DNA of 64,000 bases from Chalara sp. BL73 (Eukaryota > Ascomycota > Leotiomycetes > Helotiales), in contig CAKJVC010000218.1 in assembly GCA_918026815.1 (NCBI GenBank), positions 1 to 64,000 of the forward strand, given 5' to 3'. Shown here one piece after another: positions 48,694 to 60,323 of the stretch. The number at the start of each line of letters is the position of its first letter. Position 1 is the first letter of the stretch. The notes below the pieces were generated by a model. That model was not told the DNA's origin and searched no databases. It was given only the letters and a program-made list of their open reading frames with translations. Both the position numbers and the translations under genes were made by a program.

Positions 48694-50062
48694 AGACATT
48701 TAGAGCTTATTTCCCGAGTAACTACGCATATTTCGGCGATAAGCTTACGTCTCCAATGTGGGCTAGAAATTTGATCTGGCATATAATGTAGGACTTGAAG
48801 GGGATAATGTCTTCATATGAAAATTCTTATTCCACGACTCCCATAATATCCTGGCAGCACCCGTGATCTTAGTTGAGACTGAACAAGCCACTCACCTCAT
48901 CTTTTATCTGGTTTCTCTGATCCGCACGAGGAGGGTAGACAGCATGCATGGGTGCCCGATTGAGAGAAATCTATTAGTAAAGGAAAGCCATCCGGAGATT
49001 GTGCTTCGCGTGGTGCAATCCATGCTTAAAGTCAATTCCAATTCATTTGGCAACGATATCTTCGCGCACTATGGAGGCTACTCCGAAGCACGCGGTGCTG
49101 ATGTTAGGCGACGTATAGGCTGTGTATGGAGACACAGAATTAATGCGACTCTGTGTCACCTTTCCAAGCTCAAATTAAAAGGAAATTAAAAAATACGGAC
49201 CTAGGCCAATGTTGTAGCACAAGCACAACCCCCCAGAGTTACCATTTCGATTCCCTTGTCGCAGTATCTTTCTGAGTGGTTGGAAGTGCGCCATGTTCTG
49301 TAGTTTCGGATTCGAAGTCACACAATATTTGAAGTGAAAATTACGCTGACCTCTGCCGGGAGTGAATTCTCAAGTCATACATGTCTCACAAGTAAATATG
49401 CTACGGCTTGGGGTTTCAATTGGGGAATTTGGCAGAATCTGTTACAATTTCAATTAATTGTTCCTGCTAGTTCGATTAATGTTTTTGATTAGCCATTGAT
49501 TTACAAATTTAATATGAGCTCACAGCTGCGGCTGGATCTCTGAACAAAAGCAATGAGGCTGCTTGGAGGCAGTGCGTGACGGGCCAAAGAAACCTATGTC
49601 GTTTTAATTCAATAACATTAGTAACTCCCAAGGCTCATGCGAAATAATGGCAGGTTATTGCAAGGAGTAGCAGCTGTGATTTTCTTTTTGATTTTACTCC
49701 ATCATTATGCACTGGCCATAGCATTGCTTCTGGACTACTTCTCCTTCACCAAGCTCTCGCTTAAATTCAGGGGAGAAGTTCAAGATCTAAACGGAAACAT
49801 ACGCTCGAAGCAGTTTTAAAATTCCTTATTAATCCATAGCTTACAGATTATTTCGGCCTCAAGAATCTAAAACAGAACTGTTGACCAGACATCAGCTTGA
49901 TAGCTATATTGTCAAGATAGTAATTACACTAGATAAAGCTTAAGAGAAATAGAAAAGGAAAGAATCAATGACAAAAATAGACCAAACTTTTAGCTTCGAC
50001 AGCGCATTCATCTCCAATCTTACAACACCCTAACAAAATCCTACAACATCTGTATCACTATT
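48694..50062. other. Intergenic region (1.4 kb)
   Basis: Between the HET gene and the 3' end of the NRPS relic. Small frames at 48863-49189 and 49637-49819 show no recognisable domain. Mostly AT-rich. Confidence 0.45.
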
Positions 50063-52541
50063 TTACATCATCTTCACCATTACTGTCGAACTCTTCGCCA
50101 TAATAGTCGAAGTCTTGTCTTGGATTCCCTGATCCAGCAAATGGCGGGTCCAATATTTCTCTGCCTGTGCATGGAGCTTTTTACGATCGGTCTTTTTCGA
50201 TGCGGTTTTGGGAATATGATTGACGATCAAATACTGCCGAGGGATCATGTCATGGGTGAGCACCCTTTGCAAGGTAGCCTCGATTTCAGCAACCCTCCTT
50301 GATGCCTGAGGGCAGAGTGTTGATGGTTTGAAAATGGTCTCACCACCATATTTTACCTCCGACATCGGGTGATCGTGTAGATAGACATATGCCACAAGAA
50401 CAGGCTGAGCCGAAGCAGTAATACCTCCAAGAAGATCAACCATTATGGCATCATTGTCGCTCAGAGCTTTCCTCGCGCAATGCTCAACCTCAGTGGCATC
50501 AACTCTGCCTCCATCTACTTTAAGTAACAAGTCCTTGCGTCCCACATACTCGATGGTACCATCCTGAGTGTACCGGGCTAGGTCACCCGAAAGATACATG
50601 GGTGAGGCCTTGCGTGAAGGATGCATCTCGGCCATCCAATGGGGTGTAGAATCAAGAAATCGTGCCCCCGCCGTTCTTACCAGGCCGTCAAGATATCCTC
50701 GTGCAATATTTGGCCCCTCTATCAAAACTTCACCGACGGCGCCAAAGGGCACAAGCTGTTCTGGAGATGATAGGGATACAAGCCATATAGTGTTGCATCT
50801 TGGGCGTCCTACATTTGATGCTCTCTCCAGTGTGGGACTGCTATTGACTGCACAGAAAGTTGCCACTTCGCCCATACCATACTGGTTAACAATATTTGCC
50901 TTTCCAGACCATTTTCTTAGCACGTCTTTGGCCATTGTCTCTCCTCCAATAAATATCAGTTTTAGGGACTTGACTTGATCTGGATCGAGCTGGACCGCTA
51001 CAGTTGGAGTCAGAAATGTTGCCGTTGGCTGAAGCGAGTTGATCTCCCGTATGAGGGCTGGAATGGTATGTTCGAACGGTTGAGGAACGCAGCAACAGCC
51101 GCCTGTCATTAGCGGAGCAAGATAATCGTTGTTGCTTATGTCAAAACAGTAGTCATCGAACTGAAAAAGTCTAGTTTCTGGTCCAAATTTGAGGACTCGA
51201 GCATAATTTGTAATTGCCGTTGAATAAGATCTGTGGGTCTGGATGATGCCTTTAGGCAGTCCAGTGCTTCCAGATGTGAACAAAACCAAGCATGCATTTT
51301 CTGGCTTCACCGAAACACACGGCGGGCGAGGGTTCTTCGGTAATGTATTTACCCATCCTTCAGAAATTTCTAGAACAGTGGGCACTAGATTCTGAAAAAC
51401 AGTGGCGAATTTTGGACTCGTGAGCATCATGCTGATATTTGCTCTGTGAATTATGGACTTTAGATACGTTGGTGGATTTCTGGCATCTACCATAATGTAT
51501 GCTCCTCCTGCACGAAGTATGGCAAGTCGAGTAATGATAGCCAGCGATGACTTTTCAAAGCAACACATAATAAAAACTTCTGGACCAACGCCTCTCTCAA
51601 CGAGATAGTGAGCAAGTTTGGATGTCAAACGCTCCAATGCTGCATATGTGGTGTCAGATGTAACTGAATGGATGGCTATTGCATCTGGAGTGGCCCGACA
51701 TTGGTCCAGTATTATCTCATGAACACACATTTCTTGAGCTTGAGCCACCGATGAGGTTAATCTTTGTACTAATTGACGATCGTATTGGGAGCAGATACTG
51801 AAGCCTTCAATAGGAGCCATGGTGAATTTGCGCATTTCCGTCAGAATAGCATCGAAGGTATAGAGTAGACTCCAAGCTAAGTCGTGAGAGATCCTTTCTG
51901 TCAGGTATTCCAGGCATGCTGTCAGCCTTCCACTTTTCGCCAGTGATGGAACGAATCGTATATCAGCCTTCAAATATTAGTGAGAAGCTCCAATGGTAAA
52001 TTTGGACGCATACATTTGAAAGAGGACACCTTCGTATGTTGGAATTGGCCTGCCACCGAATGGCTACCCCACAAAATTTCTGTTGTGTCCAGGAGATCTG
52101 ATGGGCGAAAGGCCCTTGCGCGTTGTCCTCATTCCTGCTCGCGTAGAATCTTTGAAGTACTACTTGGGTAGTTTCAGATGGGTCTATGCGTAGGCTGCAA
52201 ACAGCACTCTTGTCTCCTAAAGCCTTCTCAAGCTCTGAACGATCACCATCATAAGCGAAAGTTAGGGCTTCTGATGGATTATATACGTGTAGCGTTATGG
52301 CAAGTGCTGTTTGCCAGACTGTGGACAGCTCAACGTGGCACTCATTTGCTAGATGTTGAAGTTGCCAAAGATTAGACCCTAATACTGGCAAAGTAACCGA
52401 CTCATATCTAGTTGATATCCTGGCCGGAGCGAGCCTGAACAATATTTTCTTTCTGTAGACGTCAAGCTGATGTCGAATCGAAAGAGTAGTAGCATTTAAG
52501 ACTTGATAGACGGAGATCAGAGAGTTGTCGAGAACTGCCAT
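50063..52541 (-). pseudogene. Broken NRPS fragment: partial condensation plus adenylation domain
   Basis: The adenylation domain (about 51850-50130) is open and complete in its core motifs: CLVLFTSGSTGLPKG (A3), NQYGMGEV (A5), YLSGDLARYTQDGTIEYVGR (A7-A8), KVDGGRVDATEVEH, and KTASKKTDRKKLH (A10). Upstream, 52541-51975 encodes only the second half of a condensation domain (LANECHVELSTVWQTALAIT) in a different frame. Joining the two needs a frame change near 52060, and a stop lies in frame just before KADIRFVPSLAKSG. The condensation active-site HHxxxDG is absent, and no thiolation (PCP) domain follows the adenylation domain, whose frame ends in a short non-conserved tail. As it stands it cannot be a working NRPS module; the A domain alone could still be translated from a Met within 51973-51820. 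No other cluster genes are adjacent. Confidence 0.8.
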
Positions 52542-54224
52542 GATGTAGTCGGATAACAGCAGGGTGAACACTTGAGATATGATTATAGAAAGGTATTCTC
52601 ATTTATTCATTCACTGAAACTCCCACCTGAAATACCATCAGGAAATCTTGGCCTTCGACACCAAAGTTTATCCGAACCTATCCTTTAGATGGAGATCTCG
52701 ACGATGCTCCGCACTTGAATTTAATCAATGTGTCATCCTTACAATTCTCTATTCCCCACACTGTGACACTTCCGCGAACATGAAATTTCAGCTTCAAGCA
52801 CGAAATCTGTTGTCTCTCGACCAATAATATGGCCATTGCGGTCAAGAGTTATGCTTTCTGGAAAGCACCAAAGTGAAAGAATCAAAGTATATCTTGTGCT
52901 CCTCGGGTGTTCCACAAATGCAACACAGGATATCTCTTTTGCGTAGGCTCCGCTTGAATACGGTGGGGCTCTTAACTGTGGCTGAAATATTTAAGAGAAA
53001 GTTACAGCAACAGTGTGATAATCTGGCATGTGTAATATTCTGCACGTCGATCATTTGTCCTGAGGAGCACAGCATTGAATATTCCCCCAACTCAAGTATA
53101 GGAAGGTAGATGAAGATACGGGATTTTGCAGTGAGGCACATGTCGTGTACTGAAAGCCGCATAAGCAAAAACCTTATGTCAATGCATAGATTTTTTTTCA
53201 TATTTCATCCATGAAATTATGGCACGTCAATCCATTCCAACAATGCTTTTCAGATGTAACTCAGATGGATGCTTCCGCATTTGCCATATGTAGCTAATGA
53301 CAAGGTACCCTGAATTTCCCTTCACAGTGGAATCCTTGAGTGGCATTGCTTTCTGGCAACTAAGAAACACAATAGTTTTTAACTCAGAATGCCACAGACG
53401 TTAGCCGCCTCACAGAGATGCTTCCTATTGGACTCTGTTAGCCCCTCGAAAGCGAATCATATTTTGTACGATGCAACGCTTGGTTGATGGTCCGAAGAAG
53501 TACAGACGCGGAAATTGGCCTTCATGAGTCCTAGCCTAAAGCACACTCTTGAAGTGTTCTGAGCTACGTTGCTCATCTGCAGAACCCAGTTTTGGATCTA
53601 TCCTCGAGTTTTTTTTGGGGTAGTGTACCTTACGCAAGAGAATTTTATTTTCTTCCCAGATTGTCATTAAAGATCACAAGTCCCTTCTCACTTGTGGACC
53701 GAACGTGGTCCTCTTGACGACGAGGGCTTTTAACAATATCTGGTATGAACGAGTCAAATTGATGTTCCTTCTCGTGATAAAATTACTTCTGGGCGCTGTC
53801 TGGGGTGAGCATCGTTTCTAGGAAATAACTACGACCTCTGTGTAATTGGTTGCTTCATATGGCTGGCCAAGTAGAATTACGAAACCCAAAGAGGAAACTC
53901 ATAGGACCTCTACAGTCGATGAAATGCCAAAGCAAAATCCTCAACAGGAAGTTGTAGCGGCAGAACTGCCAGGATTTCATCCTATCAGAAAACCAGAGAG
54001 CCGAGATAGTATGTGTTGTAGTGACCGCGACTTCAGAGAAACATTGATGTTCTACTTCTCAGGTGTAGTTAAGTCGGAAACGCCACGGCATTCCGGTGCC
54101 CAGGCTTTCGAAGTCTCCAATAATAAATTCAGTTTGAATATCTGCTTACTCTCTATTTAGCTGTTTAAGTGAAAGCTTTCCCCAACCTCGATAGCAAAAG
54201 GCAAAGCCCTTTATTGAGAGGTGC
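52542..54224. other. Intergenic region (1.7 kb)
   Basis: Flanks of the NRPS relic and the next minus-strand gene. I looked for the missing first half of the condensation domain here and did not find it. The frames at 53201-52842 (minus) and 53846-54160 (plus) are unrecognised. Confidence 0.45.
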
Positions 54225-55336
54225 TCACGTGGTACGATGAGGGTACCAGTTTCTTTGTATCGCCTCAAGAAATGGCTGACCAAAAATAAGAGGTCGTTCA
54301 TTGTACTCGTAGACCCAGCAATGAACTGTGAAAGGGCGACGCTGCGAGGATAGGTGTTTACTCCAGCTGAAAGTCGTTTGTCCAACTTTACGTACGGCCT
54401 GTCCGTTGCTAAATCTGATCCAATAAACGTCATCATTTTGATCTTGTGACAACTCAATAGGCTCGATTTCGAGATCACAACCTCTAGCAAACTGATAAGA
54501 AACCAAGTTTTCTGTAAGGCTTCTATCCACGTTCGCAGTGGCAGATTTGCTGCCATTGATGTAGCCATGGGCACTGCTATGATCGTTTGTCGGATTCAAA
54601 TTATGCAAATAGTCGATAGGCCGGACGTGAAGATAGCCGCTATCTATCACCGATCCATGGCTGGCTTCTACAGCGTCAATACGAGGCGCAGAGCTACGAG
54701 CTACTTCTATTGGCGCTTTTTCTGGCGATTTCGCGCCTTTAACCTCGTCATTTTCTTGACTTCGGGAATGTGGATTTGCAACTTCAATCCTCTCATGTCT
54801 TGGTCGTAGCTGGCCATGAGATCTTGAAGGTAAGCTGGTAAGGGCATCTATTGTCCGACTACCGGTATGTCTGCTAGGACTTCCAAGCGGTAATGATGCT
54901 GAATCTGTGACGGACCGAGGCTCGGGTTTTGGGGCGGTTCCATGCTTCATCACACTATAGGCAAGATCCTCCAACATGTCCTCAATGACTTCCCAACGTG
55001 CCACGTTCAAGCCATCCACATCGTTTTCAGCACCGATGCGAGACTGCTCTCTCAGCTTTCTCCTAAATACACGGAATTGAGCTCTCAAGTTGCGCCTACG
55101 TTCTTATTAGTATGTGGTGTGCCATTGGTCTACTTAGAATCTTTCTGACAATACTCTCGAATCACGCCGTGTGCGGTAATTATTGCAGAGCCTGAGACGT
55201 CCATATCTACAGCAAACCGACTTCTGTCCCTTCTGACGGATTTAAGTCGTTTTGCCGTGCGGTGGGCCTTTCTGGATACTGTCATTATAGTTCCCGCAAG
55301 AGTAATCAAGCTTCCAATAGGCGCTATAAACTCCAT
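54225..55336 (-). CDS. Hypothetical protein with retropepsin-like C-terminal domain
   Basis: Exon 1 is 55134-55336 and exon 2 is 54225-55095; a 38-nt intron has donor GTAGAC and a CTAAT branch site; 357 residues. The start MEFIAPIGSLITLAGTIMTV is a short hydrophobic helix like those opening fungal STAND/NLR-type N-terminal regions. It is followed by basic and helical sequence and a Ser/Arg-rich linker. The end reads WIRFSNGQAVRKVGQTTFSW, then about 20 residues on PLIFGQPFLEAIQRNWY. This matches the second half of retropepsin-like aspartic protease folds (ANG...GxxxxxW, and a final G-x-x-FL), but the expected D-T-G active-site triplet upstream is not present. The domain may therefore be non-catalytic or decayed. 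The role is unknown. The intron is at the short end, so the join is slightly uncertain. Confidence 0.6.
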
Positions 55337-56562
55337 ATCGAGCAATACAAAGGGGATTTGTTTAGAAAGGAATTGATGCTTACCTGTATTATGAATTGAA
55401 GGTTCTATCTTTTGATACATCCAGCCTACCCCCCAAAAGCGGATCGCTAAGATCTGATTCGACAGGGCGGACGGGGTGCCCACAGAACCACCATCCTTCA
55501 ATGCAAGTAACCCAACGTGGCCGTTTTGAGGTTACACATACATTACATTCTCCTTTTATCATCAAATGACAATCAATACCGCGACTTCGGCAATACTGCT
55601 TGAATATTGAACTTATGCTTCAAGTTGACGGTGCCGTAACAATGGACGTAGCCATTGGACAAGCTAAGATCGGAGTATCATTGACTTACTCGGTGAGTAA
55701 AGCTAGTGGCCCGACTTCCCAGCCATCCTCAAGTTGAGCATGCTGAATCCTGACACGGATGCTTTTCTTGTAGAGGATAAAGGAGAACCTATCTGCCTGT
55801 GGGACATAAGACATCATTCTGTTTTAGTTAGCAATGCTACAGCGGCTCTTTCCTTGGTACATGCAGCTCTGCTAACTTCAAATGCCGTCATTCGTTACTC
55901 GGAGACTCTAAGCGTGATATTCTTTCTCTACAAGGATGTTAAAGCATACGGAATTGAATCCACGTGAACGAATTCTCTATGCCGGCAAGCAACATAATTC
56001 TATTAAAAAATAAGAATATTTACTATAGAGAAAGTAAATTTCGAAGAAGATCATATATTAAGTTTTGTTCGATTATACGAAAAAAATCTTTCTCAGATCA
56101 TATATGTTCTCCCCAGTACATTTTTTTTTTGCATGCCATTACCGTTCACGATATGTATAGAAATTTAGAAGGAAAATTAGGTCATGACTAGCGCGGGAGC
56201 AGCACGGGTTGATGTTATCTTCACTTGTGCGCTCCTGAATAGAGACCAATGGGCATACTTCTGCCATTCCACCCAGGACCACAGAAAGTACAACCCTATG
56301 ATCCTCTAATTTCCTATCTTCAGAGGATCATTTTCGGAGTAAATTTCCACTTCTATATGGGTTGTGCCACCAAACCTCATATAATAGAAATTAGATCTAA
56401 TAGGACCTGCTATAAGCCATCACGCTTTCGTTTCCACGCCTGAGAATACAAATTCATCCTATCATACAAGGCTATTTGGGATCCAAATCTGGGTATCGCT
56501 TTTTTTCGTCTCTTCATTCATTAATGCTTCATTTCGCCTCAACACCTGAAAATTCCGCAAGG
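55337..56562. other. Intergenic region (1.2 kb)
   Basis: AT-rich, especially 55985-56110. Short frames on the plus strand (55734-55967) have no recognisable content. Confidence 0.45.
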
Positions 56563-58325
56563 CTAATTGGCATGTGACCTAAATGCGGTTACTTTCCTTA
56601 TTTGCTTGTACTGTATAGAGGTAGTGAACAGGTGAGCTATGAGGTACGAAGTTTTCCGCTCTGCTTCGATATTCGCTGCTTTTCTGCCTCGTACGTTTTT
56701 TTGGCCCCCGCTCTGATGAATTGTATTAGTAATTTCCATCTCGCTACCCAATAGCCTGCTTGAGGTTTTGACATACCCTACATTGTATTCAGGCTCCCAT
56801 GTATTATCCCAATCGCCTTCCCACTGGATGTAGTAATGACGGACCATCTTTCCATTCAGTAATCTCATTTCTTCTCCAAGAATACGATCTACACTGTACT
56901 CCTCTTGTTCCTCATCATCCTCAAATTCAGCTATCTCCATGTCGCCATCTGACTCAACTTGCAGGACTGATGGCTTCGGCGATAATTTCTGTGGAATGCT
57001 GGGGGCCACCAACACCGGAGGCTTAGGATTGCTATACGGGGATATGTAATGGGTTGAGGTACTGGGTATGCCAAATATTTTCGAATGGAATTGCTGTGTC
57101 TCAGGATTCGTACCTTGTGTAGGGTTTGCTCGTGCCTTTTGCTCACGTTCCAGTCGCTCAAATATAGAGTCCGCCTCTAAGGAGGAAGTAGACGCTACAG
57201 CTGCGTTATCATGACGAATCTGTGGCTGTGGCCTTTGTTGTGAAGATAGAAAAGGAATATTTGAAACACCCTGTAAAATGTAGGGATTAGTCCTTTCTGT
57301 ACCGCATAACTTTCAAATGCCATACATACCCCATTCATCGACGCTCTAATTAGTGTAGAGTATGGTAGCTGTTGTGCATTACCTTTGCTTCTAGGCATGC
57401 TTTGGGCTGGTGCATGTGCGTCAGCTGCACCCTGTGGTAGTGGCCTTGGTGTTCCGGCTGAGCGACCAGAGACCTTGCCCTGAGCTATTAGTAGTTTTGG
57501 TGCATCGCCTTCTGGCTTTCCTTGCAGGGGATCAGGTGACTCAGACTCTGAGCTGTACTTGACAGGACTGTTGAGCTGCACATTCAAGGCTTCACTAGTC
57601 GAAATTGAGGCGTCATCATCACTATCAGAACCATATACAGTTCTAGCTCGGTCTGCAAGCCCTACTCCAGCTTTGCGAGAAAATGAGGAAAGGGATGTGA
57701 AGGCGGGTAAGGCAGACACTATAGGCTGGTGACGTCGTCCTGGTCCAGAGGGCGGGTCGAGTATAGGTATCAAAGGGGGCCGGCCACGGCGTCCAGGAAC
57801 TCCCTTCTTGCGCGGATTATTGGGTTTTGGACTTCTCTTCCGCTTTCTCCCCACCTTGGTAGATATAGCTCCAGTTCCGCTTCCTGCACGTGACAATATC
57901 TCCAATTTCTTCTGCTTCCGTGCTTCCCTTCTAGCCATCTTTGCCTCCTCTTCGGTTTTTATACGGTCCTTGTACTCTTTATGCTCCCAATCTTCGAAAG
58001 CCCAGGGTGATACCCAGTTCAGAATGTCCTCGGGGCGGACGCTAACTTTCAATTGCGGCTGGTCTTCGAAGGCAACTAGGTACCGTAGTTCCTTCTCTAC
58101 AAAGGCTTTGTCGACTATATAGCCCTTATGATCGTGTTCTAAAGCCGGCGTGATGGGAGCCATAGGTGGACCGGAGCCAGGTACATACTCTGGTCGATGT
58201 TCACATACCACAAAGTTGAAATAATTGTAGTTCTTCTGATGGAGTCCCCAAACACCAACAGGACAGGAAGTCTTAGGGCTTTCTGGCTGGGCATCCTCAG
58301 ACGAACTGGATGCCTCCGAATCCAT
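56563..58325 (-). CDS. Chromodomain protein
   Basis: Exons 57330-58325 and 56563-57270 (59-nt intron), giving 567 residues. The start MDSEASSSSEDAQPESPKTS is acidic. An N-terminal globular region (VWGLHQKNYNYFNFVV and RYLVAFEDQPQLKVSVRPED, then ILNWVSPWAFEDWEHKEYKD) may be a divergent chromo/Tudor-like fold. A basic nuclear-localisation-rich stretch follows (GRKRKRSPKPNNPRKKG, RRGRPPLIP, AT-hook-like). The C-terminal part has a clear chromodomain: EEYSVDRILGEEM, then MVRHYYIQWEGDWDNTWEPE. The aromatic cage candidates are the Tyr of EYSV, the Trp of IQWEG and the Trp of NTWEP. Such domains bind methylated histone tails, so a chromatin role is likely; the specific mark is unknown. It differs from HP1 in size and lacks an evident chromoshadow domain. 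Confidence 0.82.
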
Positions 58326-59117
58326 TTCCCTTAAAGAACCTTGGAACTAGATGTGATTCCAAGGATTTTGGATGTCCTTTATTTAGTAAAGTGACGGCGT
58401 TTGTGTAAATTGTAGTTTAATTTACAACTTACAGAAACACGCAGTAAGCGCAAGCGCAAGCGCGTTTAGCGACACAACAAGGCTCATGGCTTTGAGTAAT
58501 GCTGAGCAGCTTTTTTTTGTATAGTTAAAGAAAATAAAATTGAAGAATTCACTTGTTAAAAAGTTACTAATACAAAACGAAAGTAAATTAAAATTCCTTT
58601 TCTTTATTAACTATCTAGGACGAGGCTCAGCCTTCTCGTAGGCTCGAAGTAGACGACCTCAAGGGCTCGAACGGCTCAGACATTTTTGATGGGTGTCATA
58701 TGACCTAGGAAACTTGGCAAAGTCTTGGGAGAAGTTTGCTTTCAGAGAAGGATTTTACCAAATGCTTGAAAAATCCAAAACGCAAGATAATTTTAGTTTG
58801 TAGAAATACCCAATATCAGAAATCAACCACTCTATAAACTGTCTAGGAGGGGTTAGTCTCTCAATTATGCATTCAAACCACTCTTCCTACAATGCCATTT
58901 TTGATACCAGCCGTATCATAGCCAATAGGCGCGCCACTTTGAAAAGGCGAGGGAAAAACTATCCTCCGGTCTCGAACAAGCTCTGATAAACAACCACAAG
59001 CACAAGACCCAAAGACTTCCTGGCCATTGAACGAAGCTAAGCGAGTGATTAAGCAGTTGACATCAACCATCTGCCCAACGAACCACCTCTCTACATCGCA
59101 TATAACAAGTTGAAGAT
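58326..59117. other. Divergent spacer between chromodomain gene and PAM17
   Basis: Contains GCGCAAGCGCAAGCGCG (58448-58464) and a CTCG-rich block at 58621-58672. That block includes AAGGGCTCGA (58661-58670), also seen in the PYC intron palindrome. No coding content. Confidence 0.5.
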
Positions 59118-59989
59118 ATGCTGTGTACCTCACCTTCTTTGCGGTCTGCAGCAGTCGGCAATCGTATACAACCCTCACTCTTCAGCTCTTGCACATATTC
59201 CACTTCATCCTCACGATCACCAGATTCATCAAAGGCTCCTCGTCGGGTCCCGCTACCAAAACGCAATGTAGCTTTCCGCCCGGCTCGCTCAGCTTCCACA
59301 GCCTCCCCATCATCTCTTCCACCAGCTTCTGCACCTGCTGCTCAAAATACAGGCTCGCAGGTGCTGAATTGGGACGAGTTCTTCCGGTTGAGACGACAAA
59401 GACGATTCTGGCAGCTGGGCTCTTCGATTGGCACGGGTATCAATGGTTTTGTTGGTGGAGCAGCTGTTCTCACAAGAACTGATCTTGTAAGTGCTTGAAT
59501 GCAGAGCTTTACCTGTACAGGATAGGATATTCCATGACGTAGTCCTGGACTCATATTCATGTTTGAAATTAGTATATCCTGGTTCAATATTGACATTTAG
59601 GCAGGATTCTTTCGTCTCTCAAATTCCACTTGATCCTTTCATCACCCTCGGCCTGACTACATTTGCATGCGGAGGTATAGGATGGCTAGTTGGACCTATT
59701 CTCGGCACCGCGGTATTCAACTGGCGCATTGGCAAGACACGGAGAGAATCTATGGATATCAAGGAGCGGGAGTTTTATAATCGTGTTAAGAAGTATCGGG
59801 TCGATCCCAGCGGTGCCAGTGCTTCTAATCCTATTCCTGGTAGGTTACCTCTTCTATAATCTTGAACGATAAGAGACTTACATATCTGGGCAAGATTACT
59901 ACGGCGAGAAGGTCGCAAGCGTTGCTGGCTATAGACAATGGCTCAAGGACCAACGTGCATTCAATAAGAAGCGGCATACATACGTCTGA
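59118..59989 (+). CDS. PAM17: Presequence translocase-associated motor subunit PAM17
   Basis: Mitochondrial inner-membrane protein that helps couple the TIM23 channel to the mtHsp70 import motor. Exons 59118-59486, 59605-59839, 59895-59989, giving 232 residues. The N-terminus (MLCTSPSLRSAAVGNRIQPS, then Arg/Ser/Pro-rich) is a typical mitochondrial presequence. Conserved blocks are LNWDEFFRLRRQRRFWQL, two membrane spans around GTGINGFVGGAAVLT and FITLGLTTFACGGIGWLVGP, and the matrix end YRVDPSGASASNPIP joined to DYYGEKVASVAGYRQWLKDQ and RAFNKKRHTYV. The exon 2 acceptor at 59604 (GGCAG) is chosen over TTTAG at 59600 because only it keeps the frame. Confidence 0.95.
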
Positions 59990-60323
59990 AGGAATGCGTT
60001 GAAATGAGATGTGGATTCAGAATATGATGTACGTGTAAGCATGGAGAGGAAACGGCATAATCTGCACGAGTTTATTTTGTCATGAGGGATGGATACAATA
60101 TCCTAAGCATCGTTGAAGGTGCAGGAAAATGGCGTTGGCCGGTGAAAGTGAAACAAAATCTCCCTTGTATTATCAAGTGCTCCTTGTATGCAAAACACAG
60201 AATACCAAATCCCTCTTCAATCTAGTCAGTAACATCTGTTACACTTCTCAATCTTCGTGCTATGAGCCCAGCACTTCTCAAATTTAAATCTCTTTCATTT
60301 GGTAGATGTTACATATTGTGCGG
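59990..60323. other. Convergent spacer after PAM17 and the sugar isomerase-like gene
   Basis: The 3' flanks of both genes. Nothing further is visible. Confidence 0.5.

Noticed and set aside
59123..59482. 119-codon frame overlapping PAM17 exon 1
   Set aside because: Shadow of the PAM17 presequence exon in another frame; no continuation matches a family.
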